NCBI GenBank assembly: GCA_024697595.1
Contig: JAILFK010000069.1
Location: 1 to 63,142 of the forward strand
Length of the DNA stretch: 63,142 nucleotides
Direction of reading: 5' to 3'
From: Lachnospiraceae bacterium
Lineage (GTDB): Bacteria; Bacillota; Clostridia; Lachnospirales; Lachnospiraceae
The position numbers were made by a program, and so were the translations under genes. Below the pieces are notes generated by a model. The model saw only the letters and a program-made list of their open reading frames with translations, made no database searches and was not told the origin of the DNA. The first letter of the stretch is position 1. Each line of letters starts with the position of its first letter. Positions 18,208-28,762 of this stretch are shown here, one piece after another.

Positions 18208-19479
18208 TTATTTCTTCTTATCACTCAAGTATTTAAACTTGCTAAATCTAGAGTACATAATCACTCCAACACCACCTGCAAATATGGCAATGCAAAGGAA
18301 GTATCTTGTATCGACTCCATCTGCTGTTGTTGGTGTGTTATCCAGCGTATGTCCACCTGCTCCATTTGCTGTACCATTGGCCACGCCTGATGCCGAAGAT
18401 CCCTGTGGAATCGGATTACCATTGGCATCCACCATTGGAATCGGATTACCATTTTCATCTACTGCTGGTGGAATCGGATTACCATTCTCATCTACAGGTG
18501 TTTCTCCAGAACCGCTTCCGCCGGAAGAACCATTGTCTGTTGAACCGTTATCAGTAGATCCACCGCTTTCGGAATCATCAGAATCGTCTGTAGCATTTTC
18601 TCCAACTACAATAAATGGGATATTATTATCCATAGCATATGTTTCTGCAGCAGAATTTGCATATCCATAAATAGTCGATGGAGTCCACCCGCTTTGCGAA
18701 CCAATACTCGTTGTAGTGGCCGGAATTGTAATAGAAGCAATTCCCGATCCAGTAAATGCATTACTTTCTATTGTAGTAACGCTATCAGGTACAGTTAAGG
18801 ATGAAATATTAGTACAATCGCTAAATGCTCCTGAAGCAATTGTTGTAGTTCCCGCCGCAATGGAAACACTAGTTTTACCTTCAGGTACCAGAAGCAATCT
18901 CGAGCCTGAAGCATTATATAAACATCCTCCACTTGAAGAATATGCCGAATTTCCTCCCGCCACATTAATAGCAGTCAAGTTTTTTGCCTGACCAAATGCG
19001 TCTAAAGAAATTGATGTTGTCGCTGCAGGTATTGAGATCGATGATATCGGTGTCTGATAAAATGCAGCACTACCTATAGATGTAACACCGCTAGGAATAT
19101 TTACACTAGATAGACTTGTACATTCTCTAAACAAATTACTAGCTATAGATGTAATTCCATTTCCCAAAGTCACACTTTGTAAATTTGAATCCCCCTGAAA
19201 AGCTCCTGAGCCAATAGATACAACAGAATCAGGTACTACAACTGATGTGATGGAACTATTATTTGCAAAAGCTCCCGCATTTATTGAAGTAATAGTGCCA
19301 GGAATTGTCAAAGCTCCTCCTGCTCCTGAATATCCAGTTAAAACTGATGAATCAGAATCACTTACCTCAAAGCCTCCCTCTAATGTCTCAGCACTTGTAG
19401 ACTGACTTGAAATGACCCAAACAGAAAGAATTAATGATACGGCTACCAATAGCCAACCTATTTTTGTTCCTCTTCTCAT
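18208..19479 (-). CDS. BspA-like leucine-rich-repeat surface protein with C-terminal sorting signal
   Basis: The 423 residues begin with a signal peptide (hydrophobic about 9-28, ending SAE near 31). Residues about 50-290 hold BspA-type leucine-rich repeats of the form IPxxVTSIGSxAF. A Ser/Gly/Asp linker follows, with three copies of VDxNGNPIP (about 325-358). The C-terminus is a wall-sorting signal: TPTTADG (382-388), a hydrophobic stretch (393-408) and a Lys-rich tail. This replaces the textbook LPxTG. It should be cleaved and attached by the sortase encoded 47 bases upstream. Such repeats usually bind host or bacterial surface ligands; the partner is unknown. Confidence 0.9.
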   Translation of the reverse strand: MRRGTKIGWLLVAVSLILSVWVISSQSTSAETLEGGFEVSDSDSSVLTGYSGAGGALTIPGTITSINAGAFANNSSITSVVVPDSVVSIGSGAFQGDSNLQSVTLGNGITSIASNLFRECTSLSSVNIPSGVTSIGSAAFYQTPISSISIPAATTSISLDAFGQAKNLTAINVAGGNSAYSSSGGCLYNASGSRLLLVPEGKTSVSIAAGTTTIASGAFSDCTNISSLTVPDSVTTIESNAFTGSGIASITIPATTTSIGSQSGWTPSTIYGYANSAAETYAMDNNIPFIVVGENATDDSDDSESGGSTDNGSTDNGSSGGSGSGETPVDENGNPIPPAVDENGNPIPMVDANGNPIPQGSSASGVANGTANGAGGHTLDNTPTTADGVDTRYFLCIAIFAGGVGVIMYSRFSKFKYLSDKKK

Positions 19480-19526
19480 TTATATATCTCCGTATAGAAT
19501 TCTACAATATATAGTACATTATACAC

Positions 19527-20660
19527 CTATTTAATCTGTTTGGCTACTACAAATAGCCGACCATCTTCTGTATAACTATTACATGTTGATAAAGTCAACA
19601 ATTTATCATTGTATGCCAAACCATCTGCGCTTCCAACTACAGCCAACGAATTCACATTTTGCTTGAACATTTCAAATTCTTCATTAGTTCCAGCTGATAT
19701 AAAATCATAATATCTATACGAATTGGCATCATCCTGATATTGAACTTGTGCCAAACATACCGCTACAATTTCATACTGTTTGTATTCGTATAAAGTATTT
19801 AAATTAATATATTTATGCTCATCCAAATAACCGGGCGATAAATATTTTTTCAATCCACCAAACATCATACCGCTCTTCATATTATGGCCATAAATAATTG
19901 TGTTGGTTGTAGGCGTAACTATGTCGCTTCTATAATCCATAAAAATTGAACCATTGGCATTTTCGCTTCCATCAAATGCATGATTTAAATAAAATTCATT
20001 GTCCTTTGGTTTTTGAACAACCACATAGTCAATATCAGTCCCTTCAACCTTTAACCAGCCGACCATATCAGGATTTTGATTATGTAGCTCCACATATTCT
20101 GGCAAAATATCAAGCGATTTTACTTGAGAGACTCCCTGTTCGTCCTGAAGTTCAGTACTATTCTGCTGAGCAGCCTCATCTCTTTTGCCTGCATTTTCTT
20201 GTACCTTTTGTGCTTGTTCCTGCTGCACTTGCTCTGCCATCTTCGCAGCTTGCCTTGTGGTAATAATATCTCTAACCTCAGCAATTCCGAACACAGCAAA
20301 AGAGACAACTGCCACAATCATAAATGCCAGCCCTATATATTTCTGGTATTTCATCTTGTCCTCTGCCTCTTCTACTGTCGCTTTATCCTCCAGCAAATCC
20401 ACCGATTTATCGGCTACTATATCTGCTAAATGAGTATAAAACTCATCACCGATAGGTGACTTGAAAGCTATCTTGCCTTCACGAATATCATTGTATAATC
20501 GTACAGCCACCTCCGGATCTTGAATATTTAATTGTTTATTAATCACCTCAATCTTTTTGACATCCTCAAGACCATCTCTATATTCATGAAATGTATCAAA
20601 AGAATATTCTCCGATTGTATATTTAGATTCTTTAACCTCTTTTTCTTGATTATCAGTCAT
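19527..20660 (-). CDS. Class B sortase with a long cytoplasmic N-terminal domain
   Basis: Sortases join surface proteins to the wall or to each other through a transpeptidase reaction. The C-terminal about 190 residues are a class B sortase: YGHNM (His259), LSTCNS (Cys360) and DGRLFVV (Arg368). One membrane helix lies at about 108-128. The 107-residue region before it is unusual for a sortase. It is acidic and helical (YTIGEYSFDTFHEYRDG, DPEVAVRLYNDI, FKSPIGDEF) and would lie in the cytoplasm. It sits between the giant repeat protein and the LRR protein in one transcription direction, which suggests they are its substrates. The ribosome site is weak. Confidence 0.92.
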   Translation of the reverse strand: MTDNQEKEVKESKYTIGEYSFDTFHEYRDGLEDVKKIEVINKQLNIQDPEVAVRLYNDIREGKIAFKSPIGDEFYTHLADIVADKSVDLLEDKATVEEAEDKMKYQKYIGLAFMIVAVVSFAVFGIAEVRDIITTRQAAKMAEQVQQEQAQKVQENAGKRDEAAQQNSTELQDEQGVSQVKSLDILPEYVELHNQNPDMVGWLKVEGTDIDYVVVQKPKDNEFYLNHAFDGSENANGSIFMDYRSDIVTPTTNTIIYGHNMKSGMMFGGLKKYLSPGYLDEHKYINLNTLYEYKQYEIVAVCLAQVQYQDDANSYRYYDFISAGTNEEFEMFKQNVNSLAVVGSADGLAYNDKLLTLSTCNSYTEDGRLFVVAKQIK

Positions 20661-20674
20661 CTCGCAATATCATC

Positions 20675-23600
20675 CTATTTCACTGTTATCGACATCACAT
20701 CTGAATAGGAACCATATACATATACTCCATCCACCTTTTTATATGCTCTAACAATATAGTAATATGTCTTACCGCTTGTCAATCCAGTGTTAGTGTATGA
20801 AGTTACAGAACTTGGCATAACTGCAATCTTGGTATAATTGCCATTTGAAGTTTCACTTCTATAAATTTCGTATCCGCCAACCTCGGAAGATGCATTCCAA
20901 GAAATTGTCGCCTTCTTCGATGACGAAGAAGTTGCTCCTGTAGCTGTTGTCTTTGAAACCTGAGTAGAAGCAGTAATTTCTCTCCATGCTCCAAATGTTG
21001 TCTTGCCGCCCTGCACTACATAGGATCTTACCTTAAATGTATATGATGTCTGTGGATTTAATCCACTTACAACATAACTATTTCCTGTAGTAGTTCCATA
21101 TAACACCTTACAATCCTGTGAGTAAATCTGATATCCCGTAGGCTTACCAAAGATTGTCCAACTCAAGTTAATTGCAGATGTTGACTGTGCCTTGGCAGTA
21201 AGTGATACAACCGCCGGACTAATAATACTAAAATGCATTGATTTTGTTCCAGTAAAGTTACCTGTTCCGACAATCTCTACTGTTGCAGTTCCCGGGAAAG
21301 TATTATTGCTATATGTAGCTGTATAGTCCTTTCCTGATTCCAATTCTTCATTATTATACACAATAGTCACTGGTGGATTCAATGCCGAAGCCACATATGT
21401 GTTGTTTATCAATTGAGTAACTGTGCAAGAATTGATATTCTTTGGAATAATCTTGTAAGTTACTGTTAATGTTTCATCCTGACCATTTATTTCTAATGGA
21501 ATCTCAGCGGTTATCTCACCAACATTTGTCAAATCAGTGCCTCCGTTGGCATCTGTGTAAACAACACTATCTGCATCATATTCAATCTCTTGATCATTTG
21601 GCATCAAAATCTTGAAATCAGGCTTAATCTCTGAACCTGTATACACCATCTCATTTGCATATCCTTCAACTTTGAGAAGGGTAGGATCAAACTTGATATC
21701 ATATGCCACAGATACTGTTCCAGTATAGAACTGACTAAGTGGTGTAATTGTCGCAACGCCCTGAGTCTCACTTTCATTATATATTACATCAAAGTCCTCA
21801 CCCTGAACCAATGTATTTCCACCACATATCACTTCTACTGGTGGATTAATCGCCTCGCCTGTATAGAACTGTGTTGGCACATTTACCTGAGCATCTTCAA
21901 GGTTTCCATATATAATAAATTCTTTTGAAACTGTTCCAGTATAATTTCCCTTGGCATTGACTGTTGCTGTAGCAGTTCCTGCATTAATATTATCAGTAAG
22001 TTCTAAGTCATAATCATCAGGAGTAAGTGTAACCGTTGGATTCATTCCGTCATTATAATCAACTGTAAATACTGGTGTGATTTCATTTCCTGTATAAGGA
22101 ATTCGATCCTCTTCAAAGTTGATTTCAAATCCTTCAGTTATATCCTTTTGACGAATTTCAAACTCTACAACCTTTGTGTCAGCACCTACTGCATAATTGC
22201 CCTTTAAGTGAACAATTACATTAGCCTTACTTCCACCAGTGCTCACATCATGATTATTGACATATTCAAATGAATAGTTTTCCTCTGCAATCGGTGTAGT
22301 TGTTGAAATTTCATCATCATATACAGTCACACCTGGCTCGAAATCTTTTCCATTATATATCTCATAATACTTACCATCTGAATCCTGCTGCAAGCCATCT
22401 AACACAATACGTATCTTATTCAGGTTCGCTGACTTTTGCGCAATTGTATATTCCTTGGAAGGAGTTCCATAGTAATTCCCAATACCCTTTACTGCAAATG
22501 TCTTAGTTCCTGCATTTATTGGATCTTCAACATCAACAAGTTCATAATCAACGCCCTCTTTTAATAGATTAGATCCAAGGTAAACGCTATATGAGCTTGG
22601 TATATGTTTCTTTCCATCATAAGTAAATTTAGTTGGAGAAATATTAACTGTTGCATCTGCTATAGACTTTCCTATATTAAATGTCTTTGTCAGTGTTCCT
22701 CCATAATTTCCAATACCTGTAATTGTAGCTGTAGGCGCATTTTCTTCATCCTTACCAGCAGAACTTACATTATTAGAATATACCACTGTATAATCAGTAC
22801 CCTCAACAAGAGTCTGAGCAGTTCCAGTGAGCTTAATGTTCTTGACTGTAACCTTTGGTTCAACAGCCTGTCCTGTATAATCATTATCCTCAACAACCTC
22901 TGCAGATATCCACTCAGCATCATCTACACTTCTAGGTTCCACAACAAATGTTGTATTAAGAGAATTATAAAATCCTCCCTTACCAGTTACGATAATATTA
23001 TAGTTGCCTGCATCCTTGATTGTTCCTGAGCCATTATATGTAATCTCATAATCATTGCCTTCTGTCAAAGTATATGTCTCATTACTTCCACCTATCGGGC
23101 ATGTAACTGTAACCTTTGGAACTATTGCAGAACCTGTATATGTCTCAGACGAATTCTCCAGACTTACAGTTCCTCCAAGTAGATTAACCTGTGTTACTTT
23201 AAATTCAACAGTCTTATTTCCTGTGTAATTTCCACCCTTTGCAGTAAATACAGCCAACGCGTGATCTGTTACAACCGTATTATTTGAAAATGCAACTGTG
23301 TAATCCACATCATTTGTCAATGTGCGTCCCTTATATGATACATTTACATTTGGTGTTACATTTTTGCCACCGGCATATCCAACATCATTTACTGTAAATG
23401 TAACCTTAGCAAAATCAACAGCCGATATCGCAAATGACTGTGACTTTGTACCATAGTAATTTCCACAACCTATAATTGTGAGCGATGCATCTCCTGCATT
23501 CATGTTGTTGGCGTAATTTACTGTATAATCTGTACCTTCTGTCAAAGTCTTGCTTCCAAGCACAACCTTTGGACTTGGTGTTATCAATTCGCCTGTATAT

Positions 23601-26600
23601 TCATAACTTGGTGACACATCACTTATTGTTGCTGCGGAAATATCAAGACCAACAATATCAAACTCCACTGTCTTGCTTCCTGTTACAGCATTTTCCTGTC
23701 CTGCAGCTGGAGAAACTGTTACACTTCCCTTTCCCGCATTTATATTCTCACCGTATTCAATCTTGTATTTGTCTGAAGGAACAGGGTTTCCATCAGCACC
23801 TGTTACTGTTACTGCCGGCTTATACTGAGTTCCTGTATATGGATAACTTGGTTCAACACCGCTTACTGTAACATTAGCCAAATCATACTTTATTGGGAAT
23901 GTCACCGCCTTTGATCCTGTAAAGTAAGGGTTACTATTTATGTTCTTGATAACAATTGTACCGGATGTATCTCCTATACTATTGTTCTCTCCATATGCTA
24001 TCTCATAATCCGTACCATTTGTAAGAACATTTCCATTATATGTAACCACAAAGTTCGTAGGCTTAATAGCCGAACCAGTATAATCATAATAGTCTCTTAA
24101 TCCAACTACCTGAACATCATTTAGGTTACCCACTACTGCTACATTTACACTTGTTGTACCTGTCAGGTAATCATTTCCTATAACTGAAACAGAGCAATTT
24201 CCAGGATATTCGCAAATGTACGCGATGCTATAGTTAGAAGCAGGTACTGTGGCAGTAGTCAGCTCTCCTGAAGTAACATCATTGTAATACACCTTAAACT
24301 TCGCTTTCTCAAGTCCGGTCACATCAAGCTTTCCTGCCGATGTCAATGTGGCATTAAATTTATCTGTGGATGACTTAACTGTAAATAAGGAGCCATTTGT
24401 TATGTCACCTACAATTTTAAACTTGGTACTATTAGTTCCACTAAATGTTCCTATTCCCTTGATGTTAACTGTAGCTTCACCAAGTTTTGTATTATTATCC
24501 CAGGTTGTAATTTCGTAATCTACACCCTTAACAAGCTGCTTTCCGTCATAATATACATTGAACTCTGGTGTCAAAGCATAGCCTGTATAAGTCTGATCCT
24601 CAATTGAGCTAAATGTTAAGTTGGCATTTCCTGTAATATCACGTGTGACAATACTGAAATTCTTAGTGATTGTACCAGCATAATTTCCCTTTCCAGTAAC
24701 TGTTACAGTAGCAGTATCCTCACCAACATTTATATTATTGCTATAAGACACTTCATAGTCTTTATCCAAAGTAAGCGCCACTCCATCTTTGGATACCACT
24801 ACGCTTGGAGCAATCTTTTTACCCGTATAAATTTGGTCTTCAATATCAGCAATAGTATAATCAGACAGATTTGCCTCTGTTATCTGATACTGCTTCACCA
24901 TAGTTCCGTAATAATTACCTATACCGGTAACCGTCACAACATATCTGCCTACATTTGGTCCCGCGGTCTTTACGTCAAGAGTATAATCCGTACCTTCTAT
25001 CAAAGTCATTGTATTGTACTTGATAGTAAGTGCAGGCACTATATTTTCACCGTCATACACCTTTGTGAAATTATTGGCGTCTGTCACGTCAAAAGTCTTG
25101 GATTCATTATTAAAATCAACCGGCTGAATTCTATAGTCTATTACAAAACTGCCATAATAGTCACCCTTACCAGTAACTGTTGCCAGGATTTTATTTATTG
25201 ACCCCTTGGTATTATATGTATCAGCATCTTCAGCACTTTGATATGTATCTGAATAGTAACTGATATCATAATCAACGCCCTCCTCAAGAGTAACTGTTCC
25301 ACTAGATAGTGTCAGCTTAATTTCCGGACGCTTATTTCCTATATAATCAATATAATACTGACCGCCATCTTTTGCAGCAGAATAAGTTTCATGTGTATAT
25401 GGATCAGCTACTGTATATTGAGCATTGGTGATTGAACTACCGATTGTATACTCCACTTCGCGAGTACCAGTATAATTTCCAACACCCTCAATTGTTGCAA
25501 TTTTATTCTCTCCTGATTCAAGACTATCATCTGTAACCGTGATAGTGTATGCACCGCTTGGATAATCCTCAGTCTTTTCTTTTAACCCCTTTACCACAAG
25601 AGAATCATCCTTCAAAGACACCTTTGGAAATGTATATGTCTTCTCGTTAATTGTTCTCTTTTCTGTGCCGCCAGATGTAAGTTCTACCGTCTCATCGTTA
25701 ATATCCTTTGGATTAATTGTAAAATTGATTGTAGCCTGAGCATCTTTATAAACTCCAACACCATCAATTGAAACTGTAGCTGTACCTGCATTCACATTAT
25801 TTGAATATGATACCAAATAACTCTGAAGAGCATATACTTTCTTGTTTCCATCCATTGCCACAATTTCTGGTTTAATATCAAAACCAGTGTATGTTGCAGA
25901 ATATGTTGTACTCCAGTTTGTTCCGTCAAATGTTACCGGCTCTCCACCGATAGTAAATGTCAAGCCCCCAAATCCCTTTGGCGTAATATCAAAGTTTTCA
26001 GACTTGCTACCAGTTAAGTTGCCAGCGCCATTAACAGTCACTGTAGCCTGGCCCACCATGATATTGTCAGTCCACTCAAGGCTGTAGTCTGTACCTTCTC
26101 TTAAAGTGTTTCCCTTATACTTAACTGTAACCTCCGGTTTAATTTGATTGCCGGTATATTCAAACTGATATTTATCCAGCTCAATTGTCAAATCTTCATT
26201 TCCGGTAATATCAACTGGAGAAATGGTAAATGTTGTGCTTAATGTGCCCTTGTAATTACCTACACCAGTTGCTGTAACCGTAGCGTCACCTGCATCCACA
26301 TTATCAGCATATGAAATCTCATAATCCGTGCCTGCAGTTAATTTTTTGCCGCCAGATACAACCGTCATCTCATTTGCAGGCAATGTAATCTCAGCCCCTG
26401 TGAAATATCTTTTAGCCCTCACTACTGAAATAGATCCAGCTAGAGTTTTTGGAGTTATAGCATATGTTATATTAAAGCTTTTTCCTTCATACTTACCCAA
26501 TCCAGTCACTACTATATTGGCCGTTCCAGCATCTTTGTTCGAAGTATACTCCAAGGAGTAATCATCGCCAACCGAAAGTTCCACATCTCCCATCTCAATA

Positions 26601-28522
26601 ACAACTGAAGGAGTCTGTGAAGCGCCAGTATAAACTGTACTATAAGTAGACGCAGCCACTTTGTCTTTCACTGTGACAGCGCTTGTTCCACCAACAGAAA
26701 CAATAGGGTCCTTCTCAAAATCTCCAATAATCTTAAAGTAGATTTCATTGGTGCCCTTAAAATTACCTTTTCCGGTAATAACCATTTCCATTCTATTATT
26801 TATATTTTTGTTATTTACATATTCAACTTCGTAATCTGTACCCTTTGTAAGGTTATAAGCTGTTCCATCGCTATTGTCTATGCTCAAAGTTGCAACTGGT
26901 TCAATCGCGCTGCCTGTATGAACAAAGATTCCTGAGCCATCGCTTGCCACAATATTCCCATCTGCATCTGTTATATTCGCAGTAACTGTGCTAATTTTTC
27001 TCTTATCAATTGTAAATTCTTTTGTGATACTTCCAGTGTATCCCTTTGTTGAATCGCCAGTTATCACAACAGTTCCCTTACCAGCTTTTATATTTTCGCC
27101 GTAAGAAATCTTTACATTGTCTTTGAAACTAGCAAGTTCTGTTTCACCATCATATTTTGAAATGTATGTCACCTCAGGCTTTTTCTGGCTTCCGTCAAAC
27201 GCCACATTTGTATATGGAAGTTTTACATCCACCACGCTCGAGATATCTATTGCGCTTGACGCACTTGCTGTAACCTCATAGTTCTCTCTGGTAACTTCTG
27301 TTCCTGCGTAGTTGCCTATTCCTGTTACTGTCACTGTGTAGATTGGATTACCGTTTGCCGCTGCCCCAGTTTGAATGGCACTTACAACGAAGTCAACCCC
27401 CATCACAAGACTTCCCACTGTAGCGGTTGTCACAGTGCCTGTTGAGATATCAATTCCAAAAATTGCCGCATCAACTGTAGTCTGATCAAATGTTGCTGCA
27501 GAAATACTATATTCCAATGTCTTTGAATAGCCTGCGTAAATACCTTTTCCAGTTATTATCGCCTTGGCAGTTCCCACATCCACATTATCTTCATAAGATA
27601 CTGTATAATCGTTTCCTAGTGTCAAAGCACTGCCGCAAGTCACTGTGACTGCCGGCTCTTTCGCTGTGCCATCATATGTATATGCATTAGATGCCAATTG
27701 CGACTTGATAACATACGCATTGGCAGTAGCACTCTTTCCTCCTGCCGTTGCTGTAATAGTAGCCTTACCTGTCGAATTGGACTTTTGAACCACGCCACTT
27801 GTGGTATCAACTGTAGCCACATTTTCATTATCACTGCTAAATGTCACCGTTCTAAGATAAGCAGGCTTAAGTGTAGCCACAAGAGTCTCTGTTTCATCAT
27901 CGTCACTATCCAAATATATATTTGTCTCGTTCAAGGAAATTGATGTAATGTCTGATGCAGAATCTGTTGCAGTTGTAGTTATGTTAAATAAGCTTCCTCC
28001 CATTGGGCTCCATCCGCCGGAAGCCTCCTTTGAATATCCAGTTCCAACTCCTGATCCTGGATTCTTGTAATAGATAATTCTTCCTGTAGCGCTAGTCAGG
28101 GTAATTACTACAGAAAAAGTTTCTCCATTTGCGACTGTAATAGTAGAAGGCGCGCTAAAATCAATAGTTGTCTCTCCTGTGCCCGTCACAGGTGAAGCAC
28201 TATTTATCTCGCATACCCTCTCTCCGCTTTCAGGATTTAATTCATCTGTTAAATTTTGATAGAAAGCAACCTTGTAGTTGACAGTCTGGTTCTCGTCAAG
28301 ATGTAACTTGAAGCTTCCTCCATTAACCGTCTCGTAATTCGTCGCTGAGGATTTAATAACCTGAGCAATCGATCCACCTGTTGATACATATGAAGAAGCA
28401 TCACTTCCCACCCCCTCATAATTAGCTTGGATTTTTTGCCCCGCAAATAATGTTGTAACTACTAAAAGCGCAGCCAACACCAATGCCTCAATTCTATTTT
28501 TTAAACTCATTTTACGTCTCAT
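20675..28522 (-). CDS. Giant repetitive secreted surface protein (Ig-like repeats plus two Fn3 domains)
   Basis: I start at the ATG at 28522 (AAAGGTG upstream) rather than the GTG at 28528, giving 2615 residues. A signal peptide covers about 1-32 (ends KIQA). A region of unclear fold follows, then a Big2-like domain (SISLNETNIYLDSD ... GKATITATAGGK). Next come about 26 diverged repeats of about 75-95 residues, each with YTG..I.P.V, L..G.DY.V.Y.NN...G.A.V...G.GNY.G and F.I, resembling MBG/YGX-type Ig-like modules. Two fibronectin type III domains close the protein, which ends ITVK with no sorting signal. It may form a long stalk or adhesin. The repeats vary too much to look like recent duplication. 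The sortase gene begins 14 bases downstream. Confidence 0.88.
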   Translation of the reverse strand: MRRKMSLKNRIEALVLAALLVVTTLFAGQKIQANYEGVGSDASSYVSTGGSIAQVIKSSATNYETVNGGSFKLHLDENQTVNYKVAFYQNLTDELNPESGERVCEINSASPVTGTGETTIDFSAPSTITVANGETFSVVITLTSATGRIIYYKNPGSGVGTGYSKEASGGWSPMGGSLFNITTTATDSASDITSISLNETNIYLDSDDDETETLVATLKPAYLRTVTFSSDNENVATVDTTSGVVQKSNSTGKATITATAGGKSATANAYVIKSQLASNAYTYDGTAKEPAVTVTCGSALTLGNDYTVSYEDNVDVGTAKAIITGKGIYAGYSKTLEYSISAATFDQTTVDAAIFGIDISTGTVTTATVGSLVMGVDFVVSAIQTGAAANGNPIYTVTVTGIGNYAGTEVTRENYEVTASASSAIDISSVVDVKLPYTNVAFDGSQKKPEVTYISKYDGETELASFKDNVKISYGENIKAGKGTVVITGDSTKGYTGSITKEFTIDKRKISTVTANITDADGNIVASDGSGIFVHTGSAIEPVATLSIDNSDGTAYNLTKGTDYEVEYVNNKNINNRMEMVITGKGNFKGTNEIYFKIIGDFEKDPIVSVGGTSAVTVKDKVAASTYSTVYTGASQTPSVVIEMGDVELSVGDDYSLEYTSNKDAGTANIVVTGLGKYEGKSFNITYAITPKTLAGSISVVRAKRYFTGAEITLPANEMTVVSGGKKLTAGTDYEISYADNVDAGDATVTATGVGNYKGTLSTTFTISPVDITGNEDLTIELDKYQFEYTGNQIKPEVTVKYKGNTLREGTDYSLEWTDNIMVGQATVTVNGAGNLTGSKSENFDITPKGFGGLTFTIGGEPVTFDGTNWSTTYSATYTGFDIKPEIVAMDGNKKVYALQSYLVSYSNNVNAGTATVSIDGVGVYKDAQATINFTINPKDINDETVELTSGGTEKRTINEKTYTFPKVSLKDDSLVVKGLKEKTEDYPSGAYTITVTDDSLESGENKIATIEGVGNYTGTREVEYTIGSSITNAQYTVADPYTHETYSAAKDGGQYYIDYIGNKRPEIKLTLSSGTVTLEEGVDYDISYYSDTYQSAEDADTYNTKGSINKILATVTGKGDYYGSFVIDYRIQPVDFNNESKTFDVTDANNFTKVYDGENIVPALTIKYNTMTLIEGTDYTLDVKTAGPNVGRYVVTVTGIGNYYGTMVKQYQITEANLSDYTIADIEDQIYTGKKIAPSVVVSKDGVALTLDKDYEVSYSNNINVGEDTATVTVTGKGNYAGTITKNFSIVTRDITGNANLTFSSIEDQTYTGYALTPEFNVYYDGKQLVKGVDYEITTWDNNTKLGEATVNIKGIGTFSGTNSTKFKIVGDITNGSLFTVKSSTDKFNATLTSAGKLDVTGLEKAKFKVYYNDVTSGELTTATVPASNYSIAYICEYPGNCSVSVIGNDYLTGTTSVNVAVVGNLNDVQVVGLRDYYDYTGSAIKPTNFVVTYNGNVLTNGTDYEIAYGENNSIGDTSGTIVIKNINSNPYFTGSKAVTFPIKYDLANVTVSGVEPSYPYTGTQYKPAVTVTGADGNPVPSDKYKIEYGENINAGKGSVTVSPAAGQENAVTGSKTVEFDIVGLDISAATISDVSPSYEYTGELITPSPKVVLGSKTLTEGTDYTVNYANNMNAGDASLTIIGCGNYYGTKSQSFAISAVDFAKVTFTVNDVGYAGGKNVTPNVNVSYKGRTLTNDVDYTVAFSNNTVVTDHALAVFTAKGGNYTGNKTVEFKVTQVNLLGGTVSLENSSETYTGSAIVPKVTVTCPIGGSNETYTLTEGNDYEITYNGSGTIKDAGNYNIIVTGKGGFYNSLNTTFVVEPRSVDDAEWISAEVVEDNDYTGQAVEPKVTVKNIKLTGTAQTLVEGTDYTVVYSNNVSSAGKDEENAPTATITGIGNYGGTLTKTFNIGKSIADATVNISPTKFTYDGKKHIPSSYSVYLGSNLLKEGVDYELVDVEDPINAGTKTFAVKGIGNYYGTPSKEYTIAQKSANLNKIRIVLDGLQQDSDGKYYEIYNGKDFEPGVTVYDDEISTTTPIAEENYSFEYVNNHDVSTGGSKANVIVHLKGNYAVGADTKVVEFEIRQKDITEGFEINFEEDRIPYTGNEITPVFTVDYNDGMNPTVTLTPDDYDLELTDNINAGTATATVNAKGNYTGTVSKEFIIYGNLEDAQVNVPTQFYTGEAINPPVEVICGGNTLVQGEDFDVIYNESETQGVATITPLSQFYTGTVSVAYDIKFDPTLLKVEGYANEMVYTGSEIKPDFKILMPNDQEIEYDADSVVYTDANGGTDLTNVGEITAEIPLEINGQDETLTVTYKIIPKNINSCTVTQLINNTYVASALNPPVTIVYNNEELESGKDYTATYSNNTFPGTATVEIVGTGNFTGTKSMHFSIISPAVVSLTAKAQSTSAINLSWTIFGKPTGYQIYSQDCKVLYGTTTGNSYVVSGLNPQTSYTFKVRSYVVQGGKTTFGAWREITASTQVSKTTATGATSSSSKKATISWNASSEVGGYEIYRSETSNGNYTKIAVMPSSVTSYTNTGLTSGKTYYYIVRAYKKVDGVYVYGSYSDVMSITVK

Positions 28523-28703
28523 AGACACACCTTTTTCCTTTCGCTTGTTCCCTGATAATCAAACGATTTTCGCCCTAAAAAAGGGCATAAATATATTTAT
28601 AGATTTAGTATCGGATACTCATATATAAAACTTTACCTTTTCTTGCAAAAAAATACAATTTTTTTATCAAAAAATCTATATATTGTGCTTTTTTGTATTT
28701 TTT

Positions 28704-28742
28704 CAAAATAAAATCGCTATCCCCGTTTATCGAAGATAGCGA
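28704..28742 (-). terminator. Terminator after veg
   Basis: TCGCTATC and GATAGCGA arms (28714-28721 and 28735-28742) form a perfect eight-pair stem, followed on the minus strand by TTTTATTTT. It lies 21 bases past the veg stop. Confidence 0.75.
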
Positions 28743-28762
28743 AACTATAATTATATTCAATT

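Noticed and set aside
18239-18670. 143-codon plus-strand frame across the LRR gene
   Set aside because: It is the complement of the repetitive NGNPIP linker and LRR region; Pro/Ser/Leu-rich shadow with no ribosome site.
22604-23871. Plus-strand frames opposite the giant repeat gene
   Set aside because: They arise from the codon pattern of the repeats, are Cys/His/Leu-rich and have no ribosome sites.
20675-28522. Repeat array read as recent tandem duplication or CRISPR-like
   Set aside because: Repeats are diverged at the nucleotide level, vary in length and are in one open reading frame.
28523-28762. Cyclic-di-GMP riboswitch in the leader of the giant surface gene
   Set aside because: Only a small GCCC/GGGC hairpin (28572-28586) is present; the GEMM core sequences are missing.
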